From Alphaproteobacteria bacterium (lineage in GTDB: Bacteria; Pseudomonadota; Alphaproteobacteria; CACIAM-22H2): a DNA stretch of 64,000 nucleotides. Shown one piece after another: positions 26,962 to 34,912 of this stretch (its first letter is position 1; each line of letters starts with the position of its first letter). The stretch lies in the NCBI GenBank assembly GCA_016793165.1, contig JAEULA010000018.1, positions 35,548-99,547 on the forward strand, read 5' to 3'. The notes under the pieces were generated by a model. That model saw nothing but the letters and a program-made list of their open reading frames with translations, made no database searches and was not told the origin of the DNA. A program made the translations under genes and the position numbers.

Positions 26962-27840
26962 TCACACGCCGCCGGCGACAAGCTCCCGCATCTCCGCATG
27001 TGTCGGAAACGACGGCAGCGTGCCTTCGCGCGTCACCGACAGGCTCGCGGCGCGCACCGCGAGCGCGGCCGCGCGGGCGGGCGTGACGCCGCGCGCGAGC
27101 AGCGCGACCAGGGTGCCGGCGACGACGTCGCCCGCGCCGGCCGTGTCGATGGCCGTCACCTGCGGGGCCGCGATCTCCTGCGCCCCGTCCCGGGCATGGA
27201 GCACGGCGCCCGCACCGCCGCGCGTCAGCAGCACGAGGCGCGGTCCACCGGCCAGGACGGCCGCGACGCCCCCGAGCGTCGCGGCCTCGACCGCATTGAG
27301 CACGACGACGTCGGTCGCCGGCAGGACCGTCGAGAGATCGTCCTTGATCGGCGCGGGATTGAACGCGACGAACGCGCCGCGCTCACGCGCCGCCCGCGCC
27401 GCGTGGCGCGTCGTGCGCAGCGCCAGATTGCCTTGCAGCAGGAGCCAGTCGCCGGGACCCAACGATCCGACCGCGTTGTCGGCCATCGTCGGATCGATCG
27501 CCTCGGCGCAGGCATCGCTGCTGACGATCATGTTCTCGCCGTCGGCGGCAACCCAGATCGAGGAATGATCCGTGGGCGACGGCGCCGCGATCCAGCGGGC
27601 GTCCAACGCCTCCGTCGCGAGCGCCGCGCGCACCAGGGCGCCCTCCGGATCCGCGCCGACCGCCGCGACCAGAGTGACGGCGGCCCCGGCGCGCGACGCG
27701 GCGACGGCCTGGTTGAGGCCCTTGCCGCCGGCGCAGCGCAGCGGTGCCGCACCGATGCGCGTCTCGCCGGGCAGCGGCAGCCGATCGACGCGCTGGATCA
27801 CGTCCAGCGTCGCATTGCCGAGCGCGAGGACGCGGCTCAT
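26962..27840 (-). CDS. PfkB-family (ribokinase-like) sugar kinase
   Basis: 292 residues with both PfkB signatures: GGKGLNQAVA at 38-47 and DTAGAGDVVAG near 232-242, whose Asp238 is the catalytic base. The N-terminal VLALGNATLDVIQRVDRLPLPGE is the ribokinase-like opening. Family members phosphorylate ribose, 2-keto-3-deoxygluconate, fructose or nucleosides. It lies between a molybdenum hydroxylase and a DapA-type aldolase on the same strand, which makes a keto-deoxy sugar-acid or ribose substrate reasonable; this is inference. The gene starts 28 bases after the upstream stop. Confidence 0.88.
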   Translation of the reverse strand: MSRVLALGNATLDVIQRVDRLPLPGETRIGAAPLRCAGGKGLNQAVAASRAGAAVTLVAAVGADPEGALVRAALATEALDARWIAAPSPTDHSSIWVAADGENMIVSSDACAEAIDPTMADNAVGSLGPGDWLLLQGNLALRTTRHAARAARERGAFVAFNPAPIKDDLSTVLPATDVVVLNAVEAATLGGVAAVLAGGPRLVLLTRGGAGAVLHARDGAQEIAAPQVTAIDTAGAGDVVAGTLVALLARGVTPARAAALAVRAASLSVTREGTLPSFPTHAEMRELVAGGV

Positions 27841-27868
27841 GGCGCCGCCGCGGTCCGGTGCGCGACGA

Positions 27869-30223
27869 TCACGCCCGCGTGCCCCGAATCGCGCGCCAGA
27901 CCACCTCGCGCGTCGCGGGGATCGGCACGTCCTCGACCCCGAACTCGCGCAGCGCGTCGACGACGGCATTGACCACGGCCGGCATCGAGCCGGCGCAACC
28001 CGCCTCGCCGCAGCCCTTTACGCCGAGGATGTTGGTCTTCGCAGGAACGGGATGGCTCGCGAATCCGATCGGCGGCACGTCGCCCGCCCGCGGCATTGCA
28101 TAGTCCATATAGCTGCCGGCGAGCGGCTGGCCCTGCCCGTCATAGACGACGCGCTCCATCAGGACCTGGCCGATGCCCTGCACCACGCCGCCGTGGACCT
28201 GCCCCTCGACGAGCAGCGGGTTGACGATCACACCGAAGTCGTTGACCGAGGCGTAGCCGACGACCTCGACGACACCGGTCTCGGGATCGATCTCGACCTC
28301 CGCGACATGCGCGCCGTTCGGAAATGCCGAGGGCACCGCTCCGTCGACATGCGTGACGTCGAGCGATGTCGGCACGTTGGCGGGCAGGATCATGCCCGCG
28401 CGCAGCTTGGCAGCAAGTTCGAGCAGGCCGATCGCGCGGTCCGTGCCGACGATCCGGAAGCGGCCGTCGACGAACTCGATATCGGCGATCGCGGCCTCCA
28501 GCACGACCGAGGCGATCTGCCTGCCGGCTTCGATGACCTTCTGCGCGGCGTTGGCGATGGCCGAGCCGCTCATCATCATCGAGCGCGAGCCGCCGGTGCC
28601 GCCGCCCGCGACCAGTTCGTCGCTGTCGCCCTGCAGCAGGCGGATGCGCTCGAACGGCAGCCCCAGTCGCGCGGCGAGCACCTGGGCGAAAGGCGCGGCA
28701 TGGCCCTGGCCGTAGTCGAGCGTGCCGGTGACGATCGTGACGCCGCCGTCGGCGTCGAAACGGATGCCGCCCATCTCCTTCACGGAGGCGGCCGTGACCT
28801 CGAGATACTGCGCGAGGCCGCGGCCGCGCAGCCGGCCGCGCGCCTTCGACTCCGCCTTGCGCCGGCCGAAGCCGTTCCAGTCCGCCGCGGCGACCGCCTT
28901 GTCGAGAACCGCGGCGAACTCGCCGACGTCGTAGGTCATGCCGTTGGGCGCGGCATAGGGCATGTCGGCCGGGCCGATATGGTTGCGCCGGCGGATCTCG
29001 ATCGGGTCGAGTTTCATCTCCGCCGCCGCGGCGTCGACGAGCCGCTCCATGACGTAGTTGCCCTCGGGGCGCCCGGCGCCGCGATACGGACCCAACGGCG
29101 ACGTGTTGGTCACGGCGCAGCGCGTGGCAACCTCCAGCAGCGGCGTGCGGTAGACGCCGATGACGTTCTTGGTGAGGCCCAGCGACGGGATCATCGGCGC
29201 GAAATTGGTCACATAGGCGCCCAGGTTGCCGTAGGCCTGGATGCGCAGCGCGAGGAAGCGGCCCTCGGCATCGAGCGCGAGTTCGGCCGTCACCTCGTGG
29301 TCGCGGCCGGCCTGGTCGGACAGGAAGCTCGCCGAGCGCTCTTCCAGCCACTTCACCGGGCGACGGAGGGCGCGCGCCGCGTGCAGCACCGCGATGTACT
29401 CGGGATAGAGCCCGGCCTTCATGCCGAAGGACCCGCCGACATGGGGCGTCAGCACGCGGATCCTTTCGGGGGCGACGTTCATCGCGCCGGCGAGCGACGC
29501 GCGCATGCCGAAGGCGCCCTGCGAGCCGATCGTCACGGTCCAGCGCTCCGTCGTCGCGTCGAACTCGGCCAGCGCGGCGCGCGGCTCCATCGCGCTGACG
29601 ACCACGCGATTGATCGACAGGTCGCGCTTCACGACATGCGCCGCCTTCGCGAAGGCGGCGGCGACCGCCGCCGGATCTCCGAACAGCGCGTCGTACTGCA
29701 GATTGCCCGGGACGCCGTCGTAGAGCTGCGGCGCACCGGACGCGAGCGCGGCGCGCGGGCCGGTCACCGCCGGCAACGGCTCGATGTCGAGCTCGATCGC
29801 CTCGGCCGCATCGCGCGCCTGGGCGCGCGTCTCGGCGACGACGATGGCGATCGGGTCGCCGACATAGCGCACCTTGTCGACGGCCAGCGCCGGCCGCGGG
29901 GTCTCCTTCATCGGCGAGCCGTCCCGGCTGGTGCCGACCGGCATGCTCTTGACGTGGCCGTAGCCCTGCGTCGCCAGATCCGCGCCGGTCCACGCGGCGA
30001 GCACCCCCGGAAGCCGCCGCGCCGCCTCGACGTCGATGCGACGGATCACGCCATGCGCATGCGGGCTGCGCAGAATCCAGGCATGGACCTGGCCGGCCGC
30101 CGTCACGTCGTCGGTGTATCGGCCCTGGCCGCGCAGGAGCTTTGGATCTTCGGTGCGCCGGACCGGCTGGCCGACCGCGAACCTGGCGAATTCAAGGGAA
30201 CTGGCTGCGTCGACTGGCGCCAT
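27869..30223 (-). CDS. Molybdenum hydroxylase large subunit (xanthine dehydrogenase/aldehyde oxidase family)
   Basis: 784 residues, normal for a CoxL/XDH large subunit (about 780-800). The a/b hammerhead domain starts at FAVGQPVRRTEDPKLLRGQGRYTDDV. The molybdopterin part carries GGSFGMKAGLYPEY and PYRGAGRPEG (about residues 378-387), and the catalytic glutamate lies in KGCGEAG near residue 738. The CO-dehydrogenase loop AYxCSFR is absent, so it should oxidise an aldehyde or heterocycle rather than CO. The [2Fe-2S] and FAD subunits normally encoded beside it are not in the window. ATG at 30223 was chosen over 30259 because GAGG precedes it. Confidence 0.87.
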   Translation of the reverse strand: MAPVDAASSLEFARFAVGQPVRRTEDPKLLRGQGRYTDDVTAAGQVHAWILRSPHAHGVIRRIDVEAARRLPGVLAAWTGADLATQGYGHVKSMPVGTSRDGSPMKETPRPALAVDKVRYVGDPIAIVVAETRAQARDAAEAIELDIEPLPAVTGPRAALASGAPQLYDGVPGNLQYDALFGDPAAVAAAFAKAAHVVKRDLSINRVVVSAMEPRAALAEFDATTERWTVTIGSQGAFGMRASLAGAMNVAPERIRVLTPHVGGSFGMKAGLYPEYIAVLHAARALRRPVKWLEERSASFLSDQAGRDHEVTAELALDAEGRFLALRIQAYGNLGAYVTNFAPMIPSLGLTKNVIGVYRTPLLEVATRCAVTNTSPLGPYRGAGRPEGNYVMERLVDAAAAEMKLDPIEIRRRNHIGPADMPYAAPNGMTYDVGEFAAVLDKAVAAADWNGFGRRKAESKARGRLRGRGLAQYLEVTAASVKEMGGIRFDADGGVTIVTGTLDYGQGHAAPFAQVLAARLGLPFERIRLLQGDSDELVAGGGTGGSRSMMMSGSAIANAAQKVIEAGRQIASVVLEAAIADIEFVDGRFRIVGTDRAIGLLELAAKLRAGMILPANVPTSLDVTHVDGAVPSAFPNGAHVAEVEIDPETGVVEVVGYASVNDFGVIVNPLLVEGQVHGGVVQGIGQVLMERVVYDGQGQPLAGSYMDYAMPRAGDVPPIGFASHPVPAKTNILGVKGCGEAGCAGSMPAVVNAVVDALREFGVEDVPIPATREVVWRAIRGTRA

Positions 30224-30456
30224 GAGGTGTCCTCGCACGGAACTGGGGGTCGGGGCCATGTTGCCGTGGCCGCTGCGTATCGCTCAACCACACTTATCGC
30301 GTGCATGTCGCATGCCAAGGGCGGCCGACCGCGAGGCCCCGCGCCCCTGCCGCCTCGCAATGGGTCGGTCATCGCGCGAAACGCAGTCGAGGACGAGAGG
30401 CATCGCTCGCGCTTCGCGCTATGCTCCCGCGCCACCAACACGACGAGGGGAAGAGA

Positions 30457-31614
30457 ATGAGTGGGGGGATGACGCTGAAGATCCGATCGATCAAGGCCGT
30501 GCCGCTGTTCGGCGAGAGCCCGAAGGGCGGCTGGTCGGCGGAGATCAAGCCGGAGGACTCGATCCATGCGCTGGTCGCCGTGCAGACCGATGGCGGCGTG
30601 ACCGGCTTCGGCAGCGTGTTCACGGACGCGCGTCTGGTGCAGGCCGGCCTCAAGGTGCTCGAGCCGCTGTTCCTGGGCGAGAACGCGCTCGAGCCGAGCC
30701 GGGTCTCGGAGAAGCTGCACCAGAACACGTTCTGGATGGGCCGCGGCGGCACGCTCACGCACACGATCAGCGGCATCGACATCGCGCTGTGGGACATCCT
30801 GGGCAAGGTCACGAACATGTCGGTCGGCCGCCTGCTCGGCGGGCGCCACCGCGAGCGCGTGCAGCCCTACTGCTCGCTGCTGATGGAAGAGCCCAAGAAG
30901 ATGTTCGACGTGATCGCCGAGTATCGGGCGAAGGGTTTCACCGCCTTCAAGATCGGCTGGGGCCCGTTCGGCCGAGCGATGGACGCCAAGCTCGATGCGG
31001 CCATCGTGCGCGCGGCACGCGAGGCGGCGGGCCCGTCGTCGAAGCTGTTCGTCGACGCCGGTGCGAGCGACGCGCATTGGCCGCACGGCCTCAAATGGGC
31101 GTTGCGCACCGCCGAGATGCTCAAGGACCACGACGTCGGCTGGTTCGAGGAGGCGCTGCGCCCCGACGCGATCGACGACTTCTGCGAGCTGCGTCGCCAG
31201 AGCCCGGTGCCGATCGCCGGCGGGGAGGTGCTCACGCGCCGCCAGGCCTTCCTGCCGTGGCTGATGCGCGGCGCCCTCGACATCGTGCAGCCCGACGTCA
31301 CAAAGGTCGGCGGCATCACCGAGCAGCGGCGCATCGCCTGGCTCGCAGACGAGTTCGGCGTGAAATACATCGGCCATGGCTGGAACACCGCGCTCGGCGT
31401 CGCCGCCGACCTGCAGCTCGCCACCGCGATGCCGCTGTGCGACCTCGTCGAGTTCATCGGCGGAAGCCCCTATGTCGACGGCATCACGGTCGAGCCGTTC
31501 AAGCTCGACGCCGAGGGATGGCTGACCATCCCCGATGCCCCCGGCCTCGGCGTCGGCATCGATCGCGAGAAGCTCCGCCGCTACACCGACGACGCGGACG
31601 CGCTGTTCGGATAG
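30457..31614 (+). CDS. Mandelate racemase/muconate-lactonizing (enolase superfamily) dehydratase
   Basis: 385 residues. The N-terminal capping domain begins LKIRSIKAVPLFGE and the barrel follows. The metal ligands fit Asp200 (FVDAGAS), Glu231 (WFEEAL) and Glu257 (AGGEVL). Lys165 in FKIGWG lies in the base position, and the Asp280-His307 pair (IVQPDVTK and IGHGWN) forms the opposite base. This is the MR subgroup, which dehydrates sugar acids or racemises 2-hydroxy acids. GGGGAAGAG before ATG 30457 supports the start. The gene diverges from the molybdenum hydroxylase and is followed by a binding protein and a second enzyme of the same superfamily. Confidence 0.88.
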   Translation: MSGGMTLKIRSIKAVPLFGESPKGGWSAEIKPEDSIHALVAVQTDGGVTGFGSVFTDARLVQAGLKVLEPLFLGENALEPSRVSEKLHQNTFWMGRGGTLTHTISGIDIALWDILGKVTNMSVGRLLGGRHRERVQPYCSLLMEEPKKMFDVIAEYRAKGFTAFKIGWGPFGRAMDAKLDAAIVRAAREAAGPSSKLFVDAGASDAHWPHGLKWALRTAEMLKDHDVGWFEEALRPDAIDDFCELRRQSPVPIAGGEVLTRRQAFLPWLMRGALDIVQPDVTKVGGITEQRRIAWLADEFGVKYIGHGWNTALGVAADLQLATAMPLCDLVEFIGGSPYVDGITVEPFKLDAEGWLTIPDAPGLGVGIDREKLRRYTDDADALFG

Positions 31615-31624
31615 GCGTCGCGCC

Positions 31625-31654
31625 CCCTGCCCTCCCCCACGCGGGAGGGCAGGG
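31625..31654. repeat. Perfect 12-bp hairpin after the first MR/MLE gene
   Basis: CCCTGCCCTCCC (31625-31636) and GGGAGGGCAGGG (31643-31654) form a perfect stem with a 6-base loop, ten bases past the stop codon. No T-run follows. It resembles the hairpin half of the palindromic element family in this window and may act as a processing or partial termination site. Confidence 0.65.
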
Positions 31655-31758
31655 CGAGGGCGGCGCCGACGGCACAGTGCCGAGGCGCGGCCGCGCGGCA
31701 GTGGCTCCTCGCTGCGACCTATGCCACCGTCGCGCCGATACACGGGGGAGAAAACGAC

Positions 31759-33510
31759 ATGCGTATCGTCACGACCTTGCTTGGCGCCGCGCTTGCTGCC
31801 GGCACGCTGACCGACATCGCTGCAGCCCAGGACCTCAGGACCGTCGCGCGCAACCGCACGCTGATCAGCCAGGGCTGGGACTTCCACAACCAGGTCCCGT
31901 CGCCGACCAACTTCAGCCCGTATGCGGGCGTGCTGCTCCATCAGCGCAACAGCCTGCACTACAGCGTCAACGAGATGCTGTTCTACACGAACCACAACAC
32001 CAACGAGATCATCGGCTGGCAGGCCGAGCGCTTCGACTACAGCGCCGATTTCAAGGAGATCACGATCAGGCTGCGCGACGGCGTGACGTGGAGCGACGGC
32101 AAGCCGTTCACGGCGGACGACGTGGTCTTCACCGTCGACATGCTCAAGGCGGTGGCGCCGACGCTGATCATGTCCTCGGCGATCAAGGAGTGGGTCGCCG
32201 CGGCCGTCGCCGTCGACCGGCTCACCGTCAAGCTGACGCTGAGCAAGCCGGGACCGCGCTGGGCGCAGGACTTCCTCGCCACCGGCCAGGCCGGTCGCTT
32301 CGTGGTCGTTCCCAGGCACATCTGGGACGGCCAGGACGCCAAGACCTTCGGCTTCTTCGACCTCGCCAAGGGCTGGCCGGTCGGCACCGGGCCGTACAAG
32401 GTGGTGAAGAGCGACGCGGGCTCGATCATCTTCGACCGCCGCGACAGCTGGTGGGCCGTGGACGCCAAGCTGGTGCCGGCACTGCCCGCGGTCGAGCGCA
32501 TCGTCTATCGCCCCGCGACGGTCGAAGCGATGCCGCAGCTCTTCGCCAACGGCGAGATCGATATCGGCCGGGCGCTGCAGGTCGGCAACTTCGAGGCCGC
32601 GAAGGCGCGCAACCCCCGCATCGAATCGTGGAACGCCAAGGGCCCGACCTGGGGCGCGCCCGACGGCTGCACCTTCCGCCTCGTCTTCAACACGCAGAAG
32701 GCGCCGTTCGACGACCCGGTCGTCCGCCGCGCCTTCAACCACGCGATCAACCGCGATCAGCTCGTCGACCTCGCCTTCGAGGGCTCGATGCCCAAGGCGC
32801 TGATGCCCTTCGCATCCTATGGCGGCGTGGTCGCCTACACGAAACAGCTCCAGGACATCGTCGCGGCGCAGAAGATCGACGCCTTCGACGCGAAGCAGAC
32901 CGAGGCGCTGCTCGCGTCCAAGGGGTTCAAGAAGGGCGCCAACGGCAAGTGGACGCTGCCGAGCGGCGAGGCATGGCCGGTGACGATCCATGCGCAGCAG
33001 GGCGATCCGATCCCGCCGGTGCTCACGCGTCAGCTCCAGGCCGCGGGATTCGATGCGGTCTTCCGTGCCAACCAGGACAGCGCCTTCTTCGACGGCCTCG
33101 CCACCGGGAACTTCGAGGCCTCGACCTTCGTCCATTGCGGCAGCGTCTACGATCCCTGGCAGACGCTGGAGCACTTCCATTCCAAGTACGCGGCCAAGCC
33201 GGGCGAGAAGGGCAGCAACCCGCGCGCCCCGACGCGCTACGCCAATGCCGAGCTCGACGCGCTGCTCGACAGGATGGAGGCGCGCCGGCCGTCGGCGGCA
33301 GACGCCTCCTACATGGAGCTCGTGCGCGCCGCGACGACGATCGTGCTGCGCGACCTGCCGCAGATCACCCTCGCCGAGGAGATGCACGCGGTCACCGTGA
33401 ACACGACGCACTGGACCGGCTTCCCGACCGCCGCGGATCCCTACGTGGCGCCGTACATCCCGTGGGAAGGCTACAACCTCGCCATCCACCGCCTGAAGCC
33501 GCGCAATTGA
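31759..33510 (+). CDS. ABC transporter substrate-binding protein (family 5), without linked permease
   Basis: 583 residues. Signal peptide MRIVTTLLGAALAAGTLTDIAAAQ, then family-5 features: NEMLFYTNHNTNEIIGWQAERFDY, ITIRLRDGVTWSDGKPFTADDVVFTVDML, FDDPVVRRAFNHAINRDQLVDLAF and SGEAWPVTIHAQQGDP. A GGGGGAG ribosome site precedes the ATG. It is intact. It sits between two enolase-superfamily genes, but no DppBCDF genes are next to it, so it probably feeds an importer encoded elsewhere. The co-location suggests a sugar acid or glycoside ligand; this is inferred only. Confidence 0.88.
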   Translation: MRIVTTLLGAALAAGTLTDIAAAQDLRTVARNRTLISQGWDFHNQVPSPTNFSPYAGVLLHQRNSLHYSVNEMLFYTNHNTNEIIGWQAERFDYSADFKEITIRLRDGVTWSDGKPFTADDVVFTVDMLKAVAPTLIMSSAIKEWVAAAVAVDRLTVKLTLSKPGPRWAQDFLATGQAGRFVVVPRHIWDGQDAKTFGFFDLAKGWPVGTGPYKVVKSDAGSIIFDRRDSWWAVDAKLVPALPAVERIVYRPATVEAMPQLFANGEIDIGRALQVGNFEAAKARNPRIESWNAKGPTWGAPDGCTFRLVFNTQKAPFDDPVVRRAFNHAINRDQLVDLAFEGSMPKALMPFASYGGVVAYTKQLQDIVAAQKIDAFDAKQTEALLASKGFKKGANGKWTLPSGEAWPVTIHAQQGDPIPPVLTRQLQAAGFDAVFRANQDSAFFDGLATGNFEASTFVHCGSVYDPWQTLEHFHSKYAAKPGEKGSNPRAPTRYANAELDALLDRMEARRPSAADASYMELVRAATTIVLRDLPQITLAEEMHAVTVNTTHWTGFPTAADPYVAPYIPWEGYNLAIHRLKPRN

Positions 33511-33521
33511 ATCGCGCCCGT

Positions 33522-33667
33522 CCCCTCCTGTCCGGCGAAACCGGATAGGAGGGGCGGCTCGCGCGAAGCGCGTGTCGGGGAGGTCGGGGCCGCTCTCTCG
33601 AGGCGCCATCGACCCCACGACCGCTTCGCGGCCATCCCTCCTCTCGCGCTTTGCGCGACAGGAGGGG
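33522..33667. repeat. Composite palindromic element downstream of a binding-protein gene (best copy)
   Basis: The left hairpin has arms CCCCTCCTGTCCGG (33522-33535) and CCGGATAGGAGGGG (33541-33554), one G-T pair. The right hairpin has arms at 33636-33649 and 33653-33666 (CCCTCCTCTCGCGC/GCGCGACAGGAGGG), one mismatch. Between them are CGCGCGAAGCGCG and GACCGCTTCGCGGCC, each a small hairpin. Read on opposite strands, the two halves follow the same plan. It fills the 181-base gap after the family-5 receptor. Confidence 0.7.
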
Positions 33668-33691
33668 ATGGATGACCTCGAAGGAACCGTC

Positions 33692-34861
33692 ATGAAGATC
33701 CGATCCATCCACGCCTTTGCCATCAAGTCCGACCTCGCCGGCGGCAAGGCGATCACGCCGGCGCGGCGCGCACCCTGGGGCAACGACGCCGAGGTCGCCG
33801 GCCCGATGTCGCGCTATCCGCGTTACAAGCGGCTGCGCGCGGCGTGGCGGCCGAAATGGCCGTCGGTCGGCTGCCTTGTCACCGCCGAGGACGGCAGCTG
33901 GGGCTTCGGCATCTCGCGCTACGGCGCGCCCGTCATCTCGATCATCAACGACCACATCGCGCCGCTGCTCGTCGACGAGAACGCGATGGCGACCGAGAAG
34001 CTGTGGGACATGATGCTGCGCATCGTCTCGCCCTACGGCATGCAGGGCCTCGGCGCCTACGCGATGAGCGCGATCGACCTGGCGCTCTGGGACCTCAAGG
34101 GCAAGGTCCTCAAGACGCCGGTCTACGAACTCGTCGGCGGCCCGGCCCGCGACGCGCAGACCTGCTACGCCACCGGCAACGACACCGACTGGCAGCTCGA
34201 GCTCGGCTTCAAGGCCGTCAAGCTCGCCTGTCCCCACGGCACCGCCGAGGGGCTCGAGGCGATCGACCGCAACGAGGAGCTGGTCGCGAAGACCCGCGCG
34301 CTGATCGGCCCCAAGGTCGAGCTGATGCTCGACTGCTGGATGGCCTTCGACGTCGAGTCCGCGGTGCGCCTGGCCGAGCGCCTGCGGCCCTACCGCCTCA
34401 AGTGGATCGAGGACTGCCTGATGCCGGAAGAGATCGACGGCTGGGCGCAGCTGCGCGCGCGGCTGCCATGGCAGACCATCGCGACGGGCGAACACTGGTA
34501 CTCGGTGCCGCTGTTCCAGCACGCGGCGTCGCGGCACTTCGTCGACATCTTCCAGCCGGACATCGCCTGGGTCGGCGGCCTGACCGCGCTGATCAAGATC
34601 TGCCACCTCGCCGAGGCGGCCGGCATCGCGGTGATGCCGCACGCGGCGATGAACACGCCCTACGGCCAGCACGCCTGCTTCGCGATGCCGAACATCCCGT
34701 GGGGCGAGTTCTTCCTCGGCTCCGCGCCCGGCGTGCCGCTCGAGGAGGTCACGCTGTTCCCCGGCCAGCCGGTGCCGCGCGACGGCAGGCTCGTGCCCAG
34801 CGACGCGCCGGGCTTCGGGCTCAATGTCACGAAGGACTGGCTCGAGACGATACGGGCATAG
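33692..34861 (+). CDS. L-rhamnonate dehydratase-like enolase-superfamily enzyme
   Basis: 389 residues. It shares the rhamnonate-dehydratase pattern: a GPMSRYPRYKRLR segment after the N-terminus, LGAYAMSAIDLALWDLKGKVLKTPVYELVGGPARDAQTCYATGND, LMLDCWMAFDV, LKWIEDCLMPEE and ATGEHWYS. Metal ligands are Asp214, Glu240 and Glu267; the Asp290-His317 dyad (FQPDIAW and VMPHAAMN) is present. RhmD removes water from L-rhamnonate to give 2-keto-3-deoxy-L-rhamnonate; this protein may act on that or a related acid. ATG at 33692 has AAGGA eight bases before it. An in-frame ATG at 33668 also follows a GGAGG, but that sequence belongs to the palindromic element. Confidence 0.82.
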   Translation: MKIRSIHAFAIKSDLAGGKAITPARRAPWGNDAEVAGPMSRYPRYKRLRAAWRPKWPSVGCLVTAEDGSWGFGISRYGAPVISIINDHIAPLLVDENAMATEKLWDMMLRIVSPYGMQGLGAYAMSAIDLALWDLKGKVLKTPVYELVGGPARDAQTCYATGNDTDWQLELGFKAVKLACPHGTAEGLEAIDRNEELVAKTRALIGPKVELMLDCWMAFDVESAVRLAERLRPYRLKWIEDCLMPEEIDGWAQLRARLPWQTIATGEHWYSVPLFQHAASRHFVDIFQPDIAWVGGLTALIKICHLAEAAGIAVMPHAAMNTPYGQHACFAMPNIPWGEFFLGSAPGVPLEEVTLFPGQPVPRDGRLVPSDAPGFGLNVTKDWLETIRA

Positions 34862-34910
34862 CTCGTCCCCTCCCTTCCCGTCGCGCGCAGCGCGACGGGA
34901 GGGAACGAGC
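34861..34910. terminator. Long hairpin between convergent genes
   Basis: An inner stem CCCGTCGCGC (34877-34886)/GCGCGACGGG (34890-34899) with the loop GCA, and an outer GCTCGT/ACGAGC pair, almost fill the space between the two convergent stop codons. No T-tract is present. It shares the CCCTCC/GGGAGG core of the palindromic element family and may serve both strands as a terminator. Confidence 0.55.
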
Positions 34911-34912
34911 AT

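Noticed and set aside
27869..30223. Carbon monoxide dehydrogenase large subunit
   Set aside because: The cysteine-bearing AYxCSFR loop is absent; PYRGAGRPEG stands in its place, and CoxM/CoxS genes are missing.
33668..33691. Earlier start for the rhamnonate-dehydratase-like gene
   Set aside because: The GGAGG ahead of 33668 is part of the palindromic element; the ATG at 33692 has its own AAGGA and begins at the conserved first strand.
30103..33783. Open frame of over 1200 codons on the minus strand
   Set aside because: It is antisense to two enzyme genes and a receptor gene that have clear catalytic and signal features; the composition is that of a shadow frame.
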